Assembly: GCF_047496725.1 (NCBI RefSeq)
Contig: NC_132974.1
Coordinates: 851,001 to 915,000 of the forward strand
DNA: 64,000 nucleotides
Direction of reading: 5' to 3'
DNA from: Anoplolepis gracilipes
Lineage: Eukaryota; Arthropoda; Insecta; Hymenoptera; Formicidae
The notes under the pieces are model-generated. The model made no database searches. It worked only from the letters and a program-made list of their open reading frames with translations, and was not told the origin of the DNA. Positions 63,136-64,000 of this stretch are shown here, one piece after another. The position numbers and the translations under genes are program-made. How positions within the stretch are numbered: position 1 is the first letter of the stretch; every line of letters begins with the position of its first letter.

Positions 63136-63830
63136 AAATATTTGATGAAAGCATGCTTATACACTCGTATCTTCAACTGTTAATTATTCTAATCGATGAT
63201 AAATTGAAAAAGATACGTATATTTAACATTTTATTTGTCTAACCTGCGATGTTTGATTTTGTGCCAAAAAGGCTAGACAAAAAGCATACTATCTCGATAA
63301 TTTCACGATAATTGCGCACTGGGCAACCTTCCTTAGATTCTCTTATTCACGTATTTTCTTTTCATTCTTTCCGAAGAAAGGAAGCACACGATAGTCCTTG
63401 ATCTCAGCGTTCGCTCGAAACGCGCGTAGAAAGCATTAAGTTCTTATCATCGATCCGAAAAGGGGTTTTCCATTGCCGAGTGTACAATTACGAACTCGAC
63501 GAACCTGCGAGCTGTGGTCGCGAGTGCGACAGTGAAGATTACCGAGAATTACCCACATGTACACAAATCATAAGACACATACACACACACACACACACAC
63601 ACATACGTACGTACACTCTGTGGATACACTCTGATAAATGATCTCGCACTGACATCCTACACGTGAAAAAGAGAAGGAAAAGAAGAGAGGGTCACGGGCC
63701 CCTCGATTCGCCATGAAATCACGTAGCGAATATATAGCGGACGGCGCGTTCGTTCCACCCGGCTTCCCCTCGCTCTATAGAGTATTATCTTAAAATATCT
63801 TTATATAAATAAAGTAATTATTGAATTAAT
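61850..63830 (+). other. mex3: Probable mex3 3'UTR
   Basis: About 2 kb of DNA without exons follows the mex3 stop. The first part is GC-rich with (TAC)n at 62018-62043 and (TCG)n around 62104-62130. Then come a GA tract near 62360, a poly-T stretch near 62911 and TA-rich DNA at 63020-63135. AATAAA at 63808-63813 is a late polyadenylation candidate. Long 3'UTRs are usual for MEX3 genes. Confidence 0.4.
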
Positions 63831-64000
63831 AATAGCTCTAATAATATATACATTTATATATTTATATATTTATATTATGTTTGTATGAATATGAATATAA
63901 ATATATACAATATATATATACTATATAGTCGGGAAATCTGACAGCGCGAAAGTGAACGAGAATATGAAAGAATGTAAATGTGAATGAAAGAGATGACGAA

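Overview
This is a eukaryotic, almost certainly insect, window. Three spliced protein genes are visible, all on the + strand. Their exons have clean GT/AG boundaries and matching phases, and they sit in non-coding DNA full of microsatellites: long (CT)n/(GA)n, (TA)n, poly-A/T, (CG)n and triplet repeats. Protein content (a Groucho/TLE corepressor, an MBD2/3 methyl-CpG-binding-family protein and a MEX3 KH/RING protein), the CpG-rich non-coding DNA and the microsatellite style fit a hymenopteran, most likely an ant. I cannot name the species from sequence alone.

Layout. 1-12984: no convincing exon, probably a groucho intron or 5' flank, with many simple repeats and one relic of a PHD-like zinc-finger ORF at 8529-8771. 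12985-15825: the last six coding exons of groucho (end of CcN, SP and the whole WD40 propeller), followed by a 3'UTR to roughly 16.9 kb. 16.9-19.1 kb: AT-rich spacer. 19111-20759: a complete five-exon MBD2/3 gene of 221 aa whose methyl-CpG-binding domain appears cut in half. 20.9-29.5 kb: intergenic, with some candidate regulatory and repeat structures. 29.5-30.85 kb: CpG-rich leader/promoter zone of mex-3. 30850-61849: mex-3, two coding exons (429 aa) separated by a 29.7-kb intron that splits the GXXG loop of the first KH domain. 61850-64000: probable mex-3 3'UTR.

How the genes relate. All three are regulators: Groucho represses transcription when recruited by DNA-binding factors, MBD2/3 is a NuRD-complex subunit, and MEX3 controls mRNAs after transcription. 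They look like independently transcribed neighbours; nothing in the sequence links them as a system.

I found no tRNA, rRNA, CRISPR array or intact transposon. Most long open frames outside the three genes are translations of GA/CT/TA repeats or CpG-rich leader DNA and were not annotated. The observations most worth checking are the truncated MBD, the in-frame 54-nt MBD2/3 exon, the poly(A) tract just downstream of the MBD2/3 polyadenylation signal, the PHD-like relic, and a few repeat or motif clusters.
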